A stretch of 64,000 nt of DNA, taken from assembly GCF_000612665.1 (NCBI RefSeq), contig NZ_HG942048.1, forward strand, positions 46,324 through 110,323. Direction: 5' to 3'. Below the pieces are notes generated by a model that was not told where the DNA came from, searched no databases, and was given only the letters and a program-made list of their open reading frames with translations. Of the stretch, positions 1 to 8,233 are shown piece by piece. The translations under genes and the position numbers were made by a program. Origin of the DNA: Neobacillus dielmonensis. Its GTDB lineage: Bacteria; Bacillota; Bacilli; Bacillales; Cytobacillaceae. The number at the start of each line of letters is the position of its first letter. Within the stretch, counting starts at the first letter, position 1.

Positions 1-966
1 AGTATCCAGTTCTCTGTGCCTTGCACCAGGTCTAGTATTTACTTCGAATAACCAAAACTTTAGGGCAGCATCGATTCCCAAATCAATCCCTAATTCATCA
101 AAGGATTTTTTATATAATTCATCCATATATTTAGGAAAGTTCATTGCCAACGATTCAAGCCGCTGTTTCAAATGCAAATGATTTTCCGTAAATTGCTCTT
201 GTAAAAATGGTTCCAATTCCCCCCTGTATCCGCCACTGCCTATATTACTGACTAACTGGCCATTTCCGCTAACACGCGGATAGATTAGATTAACTTCCCA
301 CTCTCCCTGTCCATTTTTTTGGACATGAATCCGGATGTCATAAGCCAATCCATATTTGGTTTTACACTCTATATAAGGCTGATACAAATAGTTTTTCTCC
401 GATGCAAGCCGACTAATAAATAAACGAAATGGTTCCAGATTCAGAATGTCCGTTTTTGGACCGCTTTTAATGACAAAGGAACTTTCCGGTGTTTTAGTGA
501 TAAATAGAACTTTTTTTCCGTACTTTCCATCGACGGGTTTTACGACTACGCTTGAAGTATGTTCCGTATAAGCTAGTAAATCTGCCTCACTAATCAAAGG
601 ATAGGTAGGAATTAAATATTCATTAAATTTCCCATCCTCAAACAACTTGTGATAAACCTCGATTTTATTGCCGATGGCTTGACGGGTAAAGGGGATGAGC
701 TGTTTTAATTGTTTATACACTCTTTTTTGAAATGGCGTTTCGGGGCTGCTTACATTGATAATGACATCGGGATAGTTTAATTTTGTTTTAATCCAGGAGC
801 CATTTTCATGGACCCATCCATTGATTATTTTCGCATGTAAATCCACACCCCGGTAAGAAAAATAGCAAAAATCAGCGCCATCCATTTTAGCTACTGCTGC
901 ACATGCATAAGCGCGTTTCAGCTTTTCAGGGGATTTCCGATTATGAAGCATCCCAATCAGTGTCAT
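1..966 (-). CDS. YheC/YheD-type spore coat-associated ATP-grasp protein (C-terminus beyond window)
   Basis: The reading frame is open from the ATG at 966 to the left edge (322 codons, no stop), so the gene is partial. I translated it directly. The start MTLIGMLHNR and the later segments KPVDGKYGKKVLFI (nucleotide-binding loop), YDIRIHVQKNG and LGIDLGIDAALKFWLFEVN (metal-binding acidic/Asn end of an ATP-grasp fold) match the YheC/YheD endospore coat-associated family. Known members sit in the spore coat; their ligase substrate is unknown. The gene follows the ATP-grasp gene ending at 981 by 14 nt, and its ribosome site AAGGGG overlaps that stop, so the two are probably co-transcribed. A second family member lies at 12103-13458. 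Confidence 0.85.
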   Translation of the reverse strand, partial: MTLIGMLHNRKSPEKLKRAYACAAVAKMDGADFCYFSYRGVDLHAKIINGWVHENGSWIKTKLNYPDVIINVSSPETPFQKRVYKQLKQLIPFTRQAIGNKIEVYHKLFEDGKFNEYLIPTYPLISEADLLAYTEHTSSVVVKPVDGKYGKKVLFITKTPESSFVIKSGPKTDILNLEPFRLFISRLASEKNYLYQPYIECKTKYGLAYDIRIHVQKNGQGEWEVNLIYPRVSGNGQLVSNIGSGGYRGELEPFLQEQFTENHLHLKQRLESLAMNFPKYMDELYKKSFDELGIDLGIDAALKFWLFEVNTRPGARHRELDT

Positions 967-980
967 TGCTTCTCATCCCC

Positions 981-2216
981 TTAAAGGTTTTCTAGGTAAA
1001 ATCTGATTTCTTTGGCAGCATTGATGGCAATTTGTTTTGCTTCATCGCGAGTGGAGCCAGCAGCAATAATATAGGCATATCTATCTCCCATGGATAAGGG
1101 AGGGTTTAATATCGCCCCTTTTCTAGGTTTAATATAGACATCTTTTACTCCATCATGGGATTGTGCTCTTTTTTTTCCAGTCACCATTAACAGCTTTCCA
1201 TAAGAAGAAATCGTCATAAATTTTGCATAAACATGCTTGAATGTAGAATGGGACAAGTCAGGATCTTGATTCAAATTCATTTTGATAATTTCATTTACTA
1301 AACTTATACCAGTTCCTTCTGAAATAATTTTATTCATTGCACCCCCGGACATCCGCGGATTGATTTCAATTAACTTCCATTCTCCTTTGGAATAACGAAG
1401 TTCTAAATGACAGGATCCCGATGCCATCCCCAACTTGCAAAGAATTTCTCTGACCACTTCCTCCAGCCCGTTGGTTTGGGTTTCGGAAAGACTGGCGGGA
1501 TAACAATATCCCGTTACGATAAATCGTTCATTTAAACAAATATCCTGTTCAATAATTGCTACAATATGAATTTTCCCTTTCCATGCAACTACCTCCACCA
1601 AGTACTGGGCGCCTTCGATATACTCCTCAATTAAAATGGGGGATGATTGAACCGAATATCTTAATTGTTCAATTCCTTTGATTAATTCCTGTTTTGTTTT
1701 TACGAGGAGCACGTCCTTTGATCCATTTGACTGGGGCGATTTTAATATGAGAGGAAGTCTATCTTCAAACTGAGGGATAATCTCTTCCATTAAATCTTCA
1801 GGTTTTACCAATGAGAAAAATGGATTTGCCGATAACTCCTTCAATTCTTCCCTAAATCGAGTTTTGTCTTCCATAAGATACAGGGCCCGTGTAGATAATT
1901 TTGCAAAACCCATTTCCTCTGAAATGGAGGAAGCAAGCGAAACAAACGGATCAACCAAACTTAAGCAGGCCTTTATGTGATATCTTTTCTGGGCTAACTC
2001 TTTTATCTTTACTTTAATCAATTCTTTATTGTTCAAATTTTCAAAGTAAATCATAACATCCACTTCTGGAAATTCCTCTCTTTGTCTTTTGAATTTTGGC
2101 CTGTCTGTAAATAGTATCACCGCATAGCCTAGTTCTTTTGCAGCCCGCAATGCCTCCCGGCTAGTTCCCGATTTATTGCTGCTAATAAAAACAATCGTAT
2201 CCACGCTTTTTACCAT
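981..2216 (-). CDS. ATP-grasp ligase, carbamoyl-phosphate-synthase-like
   Basis: A 411-residue protein with a Rossmann-like N-terminus (IVFISSNKSGTSREAL, about residues 8-23), a central ATP-grasp segment with LILKSPQSNGSKDV (Lys near 159) and the metal-binding motif EINPRMSGG at 284-292. Such stand-alone ATP-grasp enzymes activate a carboxylate as acyl-phosphate and join it to an amine or thiol; the substrates here cannot be read from sequence. It is the first gene of a unit with the YheC/D gene downstream. The ATG at 2216 is directly abutted by GGGAG, so the GTG at 2204, with better spacing, may be the true start. The cluster context suggests amide-linked decoration of a spore-surface molecule (inference). 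Confidence 0.75.
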   Translation of the reverse strand: MVKSVDTIVFISSNKSGTSREALRAAKELGYAVILFTDRPKFKRQREEFPEVDVMIYFENLNNKELIKVKIKELAQKRYHIKACLSLVDPFVSLASSISEEMGFAKLSTRALYLMEDKTRFREELKELSANPFFSLVKPEDLMEEIIPQFEDRLPLILKSPQSNGSKDVLLVKTKQELIKGIEQLRYSVQSSPILIEEYIEGAQYLVEVVAWKGKIHIVAIIEQDICLNERFIVTGYCYPASLSETQTNGLEEVVREILCKLGMASGSCHLELRYSKGEWKLIEINPRMSGGAMNKIISEGTGISLVNEIIKMNLNQDPDLSHSTFKHVYAKFMTISSYGKLLMVTGKKRAQSHDGVKDVYIKPRKGAILNPPLSMGDRYAYIIAAGSTRDEAKQIAINAAKEIRFYLENL

Positions 2217-2425
2217 CTCCCGGAATGCCTATAATCAAACCATGTCTTTTGCATTATATGATAAACCTTCCTCCCGGAAATCGGCTTTTACCCAATATTT
2301 ACATTAGAAAGGGACGATTAATACAACATGGTATTTCCCCCATTTACCGCCCGTTATCTTGGCGGTGATTCACACCTTGTACAAGTTTGAATACACTGAC
2401 AATAGATTGAAAGGAGGGGACTAGC

Positions 2426-3241
2426 ATGGTGAAAAAAGCAATCATACCTGCTGCCGGTTATGGAACGAGAAATTTACCAATTACAAAGGTAATACCTAAG
2501 GAAATGATGCCTGTTTGCGGGCGCCCAGCACTTGATTACATTATAGAAGAGGCCGTTAATTCCGGTATTGAACAAATCCTAATCATTGTGTCACGTTCAA
2601 AAAATATGATTCTTGATTATTACGACCGTTCAATGGAATTGGAGTTTTTTTTAGAGGAAAATGGCAAAAGCGAATTGTTAAAGAAACTCGAACTGCCGAA
2701 TGTGCATATTCAATTTGTCAGACAGACCTATTCCAAAGGATTGGGGGATGCCATTCTCCTTGGTAAACCTTTTGTCGGGAATGAACCATTTGCCGTTTTA
2801 CTGCCAGATGAAATTATCTTACCAGACAAAAAGTCAAAACCTGCCTTAATGCAATTAATTGATATGTATAACCTTCATAACAAGAATATCCTCGGTCTTA
2901 AAAAAGTACCTGTAGAGACTCTGCATAAATATGGAGTGGTTAAACCAGAAAGAATCAAAGGTAATCAATTTAAAATAACCGATATCGTTGAAAAACCGGA
3001 GGAAACACCTCCCTCCGACTTAGCCGTGATTGGAAGATATATTTTAGAACCGGCGATCTTTGATTACTTGGAAAAATTGCAGCCTGGTGCCGGGGGCGAA
3101 ATTCAACTTACGGACGCTATTAAAGGTATGGTAAAACATCAGCCAAACTATGGGATTAAGATTGATGGATTAAGGTTTGATATCGCTGTCGAGCAGGAGT
3201 ATATCCAGTTGATTAATTATATTAGTTCACATACCGAGTAA
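2426..3241 (+). CDS. Sugar-1-phosphate nucleotidyltransferase, GtaB/GalU-like
   Basis: A 271-residue nucleotidyltransferase. The signature GYGTRNLPITK is at 11-21, followed by KEMMPV; LPDEI at 126-130 occupies the place of the metal-binding LGDD/LPDD motif of UTP-glucose-1-phosphate uridylyltransferases; VEKP is at 188-191 and GEIQLTD at 224-230. Members make UDP-glucose or related nucleotide sugars. It is shorter than typical GtaB (about 290-300 residues) and has DE rather than DD, so it is probably a paralog for the local glycan and not the housekeeping gtaB (inference). AAGGAGG lies 9 nt before the ATG. It is divergent from the ATP-grasp gene at 2216. Confidence 0.8.
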   Translation: MVKKAIIPAAGYGTRNLPITKVIPKEMMPVCGRPALDYIIEEAVNSGIEQILIIVSRSKNMILDYYDRSMELEFFLEENGKSELLKKLELPNVHIQFVRQTYSKGLGDAILLGKPFVGNEPFAVLLPDEIILPDKKSKPALMQLIDMYNLHNKNILGLKKVPVETLHKYGVVKPERIKGNQFKITDIVEKPEETPPSDLAVIGRYILEPAIFDYLEKLQPGAGGEIQLTDAIKGMVKHQPNYGIKIDGLRFDIAVEQEYIQLINYISSHTE

Positions 3242-3280
3242 GGCGATTATATCTTTTCATAAAAGGAATGGTACGAGATT

Positions 3281-4045
3281 ATGAAAAAAATTGTATTTGC
3301 CATTTTAGTTCATGAAAAAAGAGAAATAGTAGATGATTTGCTAAGAAATGTGAGGAAGTTCTGCCCAAACAGCGATATCGTATTGTATAACGGCGGAACT
3401 GACCCTAACTTATTAAACGGTGTAAATGTTCCCGTTTGCCCAACTAGTAAACCTTTAAACTACGGATTAACGACTTGCTTTTTCATATTAGAAACAATGA
3501 AATGGCTTGATAGGATTGATTATGATTTTGATATCCTGGTTTGTTTAGACTCCGATGCTCTTTTTGGAAAATCAGGGTTTGAAGAATTTTTATCAAAGGA
3601 AATGGAAGATAAGGAGTTTCTCGGTATTGAATGTTCCCCATCTTGGGATAATCATCCCTGTAGAACCATAAAAAAAGAATGGCATAAATGGGAACCAATC
3701 ATGAAGACTTCAGATTTCTACTGGTGCTTTAATGTCGCTCAGACATTCAGCAAAAAACTTGTAAAAGAAATGGTTCATTTTGAAGATATACTGCTATTTA
3801 CACATAAACTGCATCGGAACACAGCTTTTGCAGCAGAAGAAATCGTCTACGTTACCTTAGTAAAACGATTGGGATACGACATACCATCGTATCCATCCGA
3901 TTTAGTGAATACTGTTCGCTATCGGCCCCATTTTACAAAAGACGAAGTCATCTATCACCTAAATAACCACGAGCATGCCTATTTGTTCCATCCTGTATAT
4001 CGTGAGAATGATGATGAGGTAAGACAATATATTAGAAGCTTATAA
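3281..4045 (+). CDS. Putative glycosyltransferase with DSD motif
   Basis: A 254-residue protein starting MKKIVFAILVHEKREIVDDL, a beta-alpha start like that of GT-A glycosyltransferases, with LVCLDSDALF (DxD near 90-92) as likely metal/nucleotide-sugar site. No signal peptide or membrane segment, so cytoplasmic. It lies 39 nt after the nucleotidyltransferase and ends at a strong terminator (4053-4090), so the two form a short unit: one makes the donor and the other may use it (inference). The CAZy family is not certain from sequence alone. Confidence 0.65.
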   Translation: MKKIVFAILVHEKREIVDDLLRNVRKFCPNSDIVLYNGGTDPNLLNGVNVPVCPTSKPLNYGLTTCFFILETMKWLDRIDYDFDILVCLDSDALFGKSGFEEFLSKEMEDKEFLGIECSPSWDNHPCRTIKKEWHKWEPIMKTSDFYWCFNVAQTFSKKLVKEMVHFEDILLFTHKLHRNTAFAAEEIVYVTLVKRLGYDIPSYPSDLVNTVRYRPHFTKDEVIYHLNNHEHAYLFHPVYRENDDEVRQYIRSL

Positions 4046-4052
4046 CAGAGAA

Positions 4053-4090
4053 AACAAGAAAAAAGCACGCAATGTGCTTTTTTTCTTGTT
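4053..4090. terminator. Bidirectional rho-independent terminator
   Basis: A 16-nt arm starting AACAAGAAAAAAGCAC pairs with GTGC followed by a T run and CTTGTT, around a 5-nt loop. T-rich on both strands, it lies between the converging genes ending at 4045 (+) and 4127 (-). Confidence 0.85.
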
Positions 4091-4126
4091 CACAAGGTAA
4101 CGTTTTATTATTCTAATAGAAATTAA

Positions 4127-4876
4127 TTACTCATGATTTTGTTGGTTAGTTAAATACCATTCATGAACCGTTTTATCATGCTGATAATTTTCGTCTACCA
4201 ACATGTTTAACGCATGTCCAAAATCCAATGCAATTTTATTCGTTGCTTTAGCAATTTTGGGAGCAAAAATAGTGGCAGGTACACCAGCAGAGATAATGGC
4301 TACATCCCAATCATCAAAACCGAGCAGCTTTTGATAAACATCATCTACTTGACTGAATCCTTCCAGGTTGGAGGTAAGGGTAACCGTAACCCCTTTTTCT
4401 CCGAAAACCTTTATGGCATCCTGTGCTAATCTCCCAACGATTGCTACTCTTTGCGTTTTCAGCCAATCCCAAAACATCGTAAACAATGCAAGTTGGACGC
4501 CAATATGATTCGAACACACAATAGGCGGGAAATACTGAATTCTTTCCAGAAAATCATGTGTTGCTTTGGAACATTCCTTATCAAAGTCCGTTCCGTCCCA
4601 AGGATAATAAAGACCGACAATATCAGCTTCTCTTATGGCGGAGGTCAGCTCTGCCTTTATAATATCCCGGTCCACATCAATTCCAGCATAGCGGCTGAAA
4701 TATTCAATATTCCATGTCCACTCCTGATTTTCAGGCCAACTGGCATATCCGACTTCTGTGTGACCAAATCGGGACAGAGACAATGCGGTCTTTCTGGATG
4801 AAGCTTCTTCCAACATTTTCACGATATGATATGGTTCTACATACTTCCCCTGTTTAAAAAAAGTAATCGGGTCCAT
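4127..4876 (-). CDS. GT-D fold glycosyltransferase-like protein (DUF1792 type)
   Basis: About 249 residues from the ATG at 4876. An upstream ATG at 4909 is in frame, but AGAAAGGAT precedes the 4876 ATG at proper spacing, so I prefer the shorter form. The motif LSRFGHTEVGYA near the N-terminus resembles the RFGDGE-type motif of GT-D domain proteins (DUF1792), which transfer glucose onto glycoprotein glycans in streptococci. WDWLKTQRVAIVGRLAQDA and VAIISAGVPATIFAPKIAK fit the later part of that fold. No membrane segments. It stands alone between a terminator and the Gfo/Idh operon. The family call rests on motif resemblance. Confidence 0.6.
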   Translation of the reverse strand: MDPITFFKQGKYVEPYHIVKMLEEASSRKTALSLSRFGHTEVGYASWPENQEWTWNIEYFSRYAGIDVDRDIIKAELTSAIREADIVGLYYPWDGTDFDKECSKATHDFLERIQYFPPIVCSNHIGVQLALFTMFWDWLKTQRVAIVGRLAQDAIKVFGEKGVTVTLTSNLEGFSQVDDVYQKLLGFDDWDVAIISAGVPATIFAPKIAKATNKIALDFGHALNMLVDENYQHDKTVHEWYLTNQQNHE

Positions 4877-4976
4877 GCAACCAATCCTTTCTTTAATCTT
4901 AATACGCATTAACAGCTTATGCTTGCTTCCATTCTATGCGCTCAATCTTTTGACCAAAGTTCGCCAATCTAATAGA

Positions 4977-5957
4977 TTAGTGGAGCTTTATTCTCTTTCC
5001 AGTGGCGCTTGAAAGTTTCAAAGCATCCATTACTCTCAGATTGTTAATGGCGTCATCAATTGGAAAATCGAGCGGCTGATGGTTAATTAGACAATCGGTA
5101 AAATAGTTAACCTGATAACGATAGGGCATAACCCGATCGCTTTCAAATGACTGGATTAATTTTTTATTTTTCAGAACATCAATAGCAAAGCTATTGGCGG
5201 TAATTCTGAAATTTGTGGCAATCTTTCCTTTTGTTCCAAGTATTTCATAGAATGAACCATGCGGCATGTCAAAAGACGAGCTTACTTGGGCGAAACGGCC
5301 ATTCGCAAAGTGCAAGAGGCCAACAAAGCGCAGGTCCACGCCATTTGCTTTGTTAACGATTAATTTTCCATCTGCTTCAGTGGGCTCCCCATTCATAAAA
5401 AAGCGAGCCCATGAAATCGGGTAACAACCGACATCGTACAATGAACCGCCTCCCCAGTCAGGGTTAAATCTTGTACTATTGGATTCCGGAATAAAAGAAA
5501 AATGCCCATTGAAAAGGACCGGTTCCCCTATTTCCCCTGAGTCGATGATTTCTTTTACTCTAAGATGCGCAGGATGAAACCTCCAAGCAAATGCTTCCAT
5601 TACCTTTAAAGGCTTATTTCCAAGAACCGCCTTTACTTCCTGACATTCCCCTTCACTTAAACCAAGAGGTTTTTCAATTAATACATGCTTCCCCGCTTCA
5701 ATTGCTTTTATGGCCCACTCCTTGTGCAAATGATTGAGCAAGGCGATATAAACGACATCCACTTCTGGGTCCCGAATGAGTTCATCATAATGCTCATAAG
5801 CCTTTTTTACTCCGTATCGATTTGCTGCTAGTAAACTATTTTGTTTATTTCGCCCCGCTACCCCGACCCATTCATTTAAATGATTCATTTGGATGGCAGG
5901 ACCCATTTTATTTACTATTTTGCCAGTGCCTACTATCCCCCATTTTAGTTTTTTCAA
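4977..5957 (-). CDS. Gfo/Idh/MocA family NAD(P)-dependent oxidoreductase
   Basis: A classic Gfo/Idh/MocA protein: N-terminal Rossmann motif WGIVGTGKIVNKM, then LIEKPLGLS (the catalytic EKP, near residues 95-97) and the conserved GGGSLYDVGCYPI segment. Such enzymes oxidise or reduce sugars and inositols, often nucleotide sugars in glycan clusters. The frame extends to a GTG at 5966, but the TTG at 5957 has AAGGGGTGG at good spacing and makes a TTGA overlap with the stop of the upstream gene, so I choose it (326 residues). It is the last gene of a three-gene coupled operon (8031 to 4977). Confidence 0.85.
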   Translation of the reverse strand: MKKLKWGIVGTGKIVNKMGPAIQMNHLNEWVGVAGRNKQNSLLAANRYGVKKAYEHYDELIRDPEVDVVYIALLNHLHKEWAIKAIEAGKHVLIEKPLGLSEGECQEVKAVLGNKPLKVMEAFAWRFHPAHLRVKEIIDSGEIGEPVLFNGHFSFIPESNSTRFNPDWGGGSLYDVGCYPISWARFFMNGEPTEADGKLIVNKANGVDLRFVGLLHFANGRFAQVSSSFDMPHGSFYEILGTKGKIATNFRITANSFAIDVLKNKKLIQSFESDRVMPYRYQVNYFTDCLINHQPLDFPIDDAINNLRVMDALKLSSATGKRIKLH

Positions 5958-6913
5958 GCTTTCCACCCCTTTTGATCTTGGTTTCCTTTTATGATTTCAA
6001 CGGTGTATATTGATTGACTCATTGCTCGAAACCGGTACACATTCTGTAAAATATAGAAGCTTAAGATCATTAATAGCAACAAGACAACTCCTGCCAAACA
6101 TAAAAACAATAAACTGAATAAAAATAGATTCATATCGATTAGTTGTGAATGGCTGACATATCCATAAACGAAATAACCACAAAGAATGACAGCAATCAAC
6201 AAAGGAGCCAATAGGAGAACAAGCCCAAGCCTTAGCCAAATCTTTGAAAAAACTAGAAGATTAATAAATGCAACAGAAATGATGTCCGAAAACTTTGATG
6301 GGACAGATGTTACCTCTTCTGTTGTGGTCAGATTTATATGCTTAGTTGAATATCCGATCAATGCATAGTTGACTCTTCTGAAAAAGTAATGTTTGGGACT
6401 TCTTAACATGATGTTCAGGGCCCTGCGTGACACCACTTTTAAATCCGATTCTGGAAGAACATCATAATCTCTTAGAGTCACGTTTAATAAAAATTGCTTT
6501 AACCTTCTGCTTAATGAGTTTCTACTTGTTCCATATTTGGCGGTTACGATGTCATAACCACTTTGACATTCATTGAAAAGTTTCAATATGTCTTTTTCGT
6601 TCGGAATATATAGTGATTCCAATTCGAAAATATAATCGCCCATGGCATTTTCAAGACCTATACACATCGCTTCCTCATTCGTTTGATGATTCGCTAGGTG
6701 AAGAATCTTTATATCTCCTTTCCAGATTTTTGCCCTCTCCTTAAGGTCCTGAATCGAATTAGAGGTCTGTTGGTTATTTACGACTAGTATTTCATAGTTT
6801 TCAAAATGAGTATTGGAAAGAAGAATGAGCTTCTCAAGAAAAGATACAATGTTCTCTGGGGAATTTTGATGATCCATTACCATTACATAGGAAATATAAG
6901 GTTTTAGTCTCAC
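5954..6913 (-). CDS. GT2-like protein with two C-terminal membrane segments
   Basis: A 319-residue protein. The N-terminus ISYVMVMDHQNSPENIVSFL and YEILVVNNQ resembles family-2 glycosyltransferases of the polyprenyl-phosphate type; GDYIFELES at 92-100 sits where the DxD motif is expected and is degenerate. Two long hydrophobic helices lie at about 228-252 and 262-290, as in DPM1/GtrB-type membrane glycosyltransferases. The GTG start overlaps the stop of the FAD oxidoreductase (GTGA), and its own stop overlaps the Gfo/Idh start, so the three are translationally coupled. Loss of a clear DxD leaves catalytic activity in doubt. Confidence 0.65.
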   Translation of the reverse strand: MRLKPYISYVMVMDHQNSPENIVSFLEKLILLSNTHFENYEILVVNNQQTSNSIQDLKERAKIWKGDIKILHLANHQTNEEAMCIGLENAMGDYIFELESLYIPNEKDILKLFNECQSGYDIVTAKYGTSRNSLSRRLKQFLLNVTLRDYDVLPESDLKVVSRRALNIMLRSPKHYFFRRVNYALIGYSTKHINLTTTEEVTSVPSKFSDIISVAFINLLVFSKIWLRLGLVLLLAPLLIAVILCGYFVYGYVSHSQLIDMNLFLFSLLFLCLAGVVLLLLMILSFYILQNVYRFRAMSQSIYTVEIIKGNQDQKGWKA

Positions 6914-8031
6914 TTTATCACCTCATCCAAATCAAATATGGTGTTAATTTTTCCTGATAAAATTGTGATAAATTTGGGGGATTCCGAATGAGTAATGATT
7001 AATGTGGGCCGAGAATCATCCACTTCCGATTGCATGGACAAAGTTTTTACGGTAAACAGGGATTTTTCATAACTAAACTGTACATTTTCATTAAAATACA
7101 GTTTTGTCTGTTGAACCATTTCGTGCCATGCGGTATAAGGCTTTAATGGACATGTGTTACAATTTTGCAATGAATCTGGTGAACAGGTCGGATGATGATC
7201 TTGACATGGAAAGGATGGCCGGGTTTCCATAGAGGTATAGTGCGGTGTATAAGTGACGGACGTCAAGGAATGAAAACCAGTATGTCCAAATGGCATGAGT
7301 GAAAAAAAGGGCCCATCCATAACCGTAAAACCATTCTCCTTATTTTGTTCATTCATATTAACCAGGATTACTTCACAGAGTTCGTATTTTAAGGGCAGCT
7401 CTTTTAATCCGAAGCACATTAAAACACTGTTTGTCCCCGCATAGGTTGCATTGATGACTCCGTTGGTTTTTATTTCATTGCCATTTTTAAAAAAGATTTG
7501 AAAGTGATCAGCCCCTCTTTGGGCACCCATGATTTCAGTATGAAAGAAAAATTCCACATTATTTAACTCTACTAATTCACCCATAAAAAAATCTTTCAAC
7601 GATTTATGGTCAAATGAATACTCCAAAGTTTCGTAAGCCTGTTCGATTAAATGCCCCGAGAAATACCTGTTTACATCGACTTTTGCTGCTGGTACGTTAG
7701 CTTGTCTACAAAATTTTTCAAATTGATCAGCGGAAATATAGGAATTCTTATGTGAAATTGCATATATTTTTTTAAATCGATTGTTTACCGCAAAAGGAAA
7801 TTCCTCTATAAACCTTTGATTATATTTAATAGATTGAATGGCTGTAGCTAAACTGCGGGGATAATGATAGCCATTATGAATTCGGGCTTGGTTAATGAAA
7901 CTGGCTCTTTGAAATGCCTCCTCTTCCACCTCAATTATTCCTACCTTAAACCCCCGTTTTCCCAGAGTTTTTGCTGCATACAATCCAAAAATCCCTGCAC
8001 CAAACACAATAAAATCATAGTTACTTTTCAT
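6910..8031 (-). CDS. FAD-dependent oxidoreductase (DAO fold), glycan-cluster type
   Basis: About 373 residues from the ATG at 8031 (AGGTGG five nt upstream; the in-frame GTG at 8040 is too close to the site). The dinucleotide-binding motif FIVFGAGIFGLYAAK is at the N-terminus and IINATYAG-like VINATYAG marks the second FAD contact of the DAO family. QARIHNGYHYPRS near 48-60 is the substrate-side segment of related proteins from polysaccharide loci. Four cysteines near 276, 283, 291 and 294 (C-x6-C-x7-C-x2-C) are unusual for this fold and could bind a metal. It is first in the operon with the GT2-like and Gfo/Idh genes. Confidence 0.75.
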   Translation of the reverse strand: MKSNYDFIVFGAGIFGLYAAKTLGKRGFKVGIIEVEEEAFQRASFINQARIHNGYHYPRSLATAIQSIKYNQRFIEEFPFAVNNRFKKIYAISHKNSYISADQFEKFCRQANVPAAKVDVNRYFSGHLIEQAYETLEYSFDHKSLKDFFMGELVELNNVEFFFHTEIMGAQRGADHFQIFFKNGNEIKTNGVINATYAGTNSVLMCFGLKELPLKYELCEVILVNMNEQNKENGFTVMDGPFFSLMPFGHTGFHSLTSVTYTPHYTSMETRPSFPCQDHHPTCSPDSLQNCNTCPLKPYTAWHEMVQQTKLYFNENVQFSYEKSLFTVKTLSMQSEVDDSRPTLIITHSESPKFITILSGKINTIFDLDEVIK

Positions 8032-8233
8032 TGGAACCACCTAATCCATATAAGTTGTCATATTAATTAACCTATTCGGGTCCCTTAGATTAAGCAACGC
8101 GCCACTTGCCTAAATTTCTGTCATTCCTTTGTTTATGGTCCGGCAGCCTATCCCTTACCTAGTACCATTCACTCTGATTCGAATAGGATATAATGCGTCT
8201 GAAAAACGTATTTTTTGTATTGGGGGGAATCAT

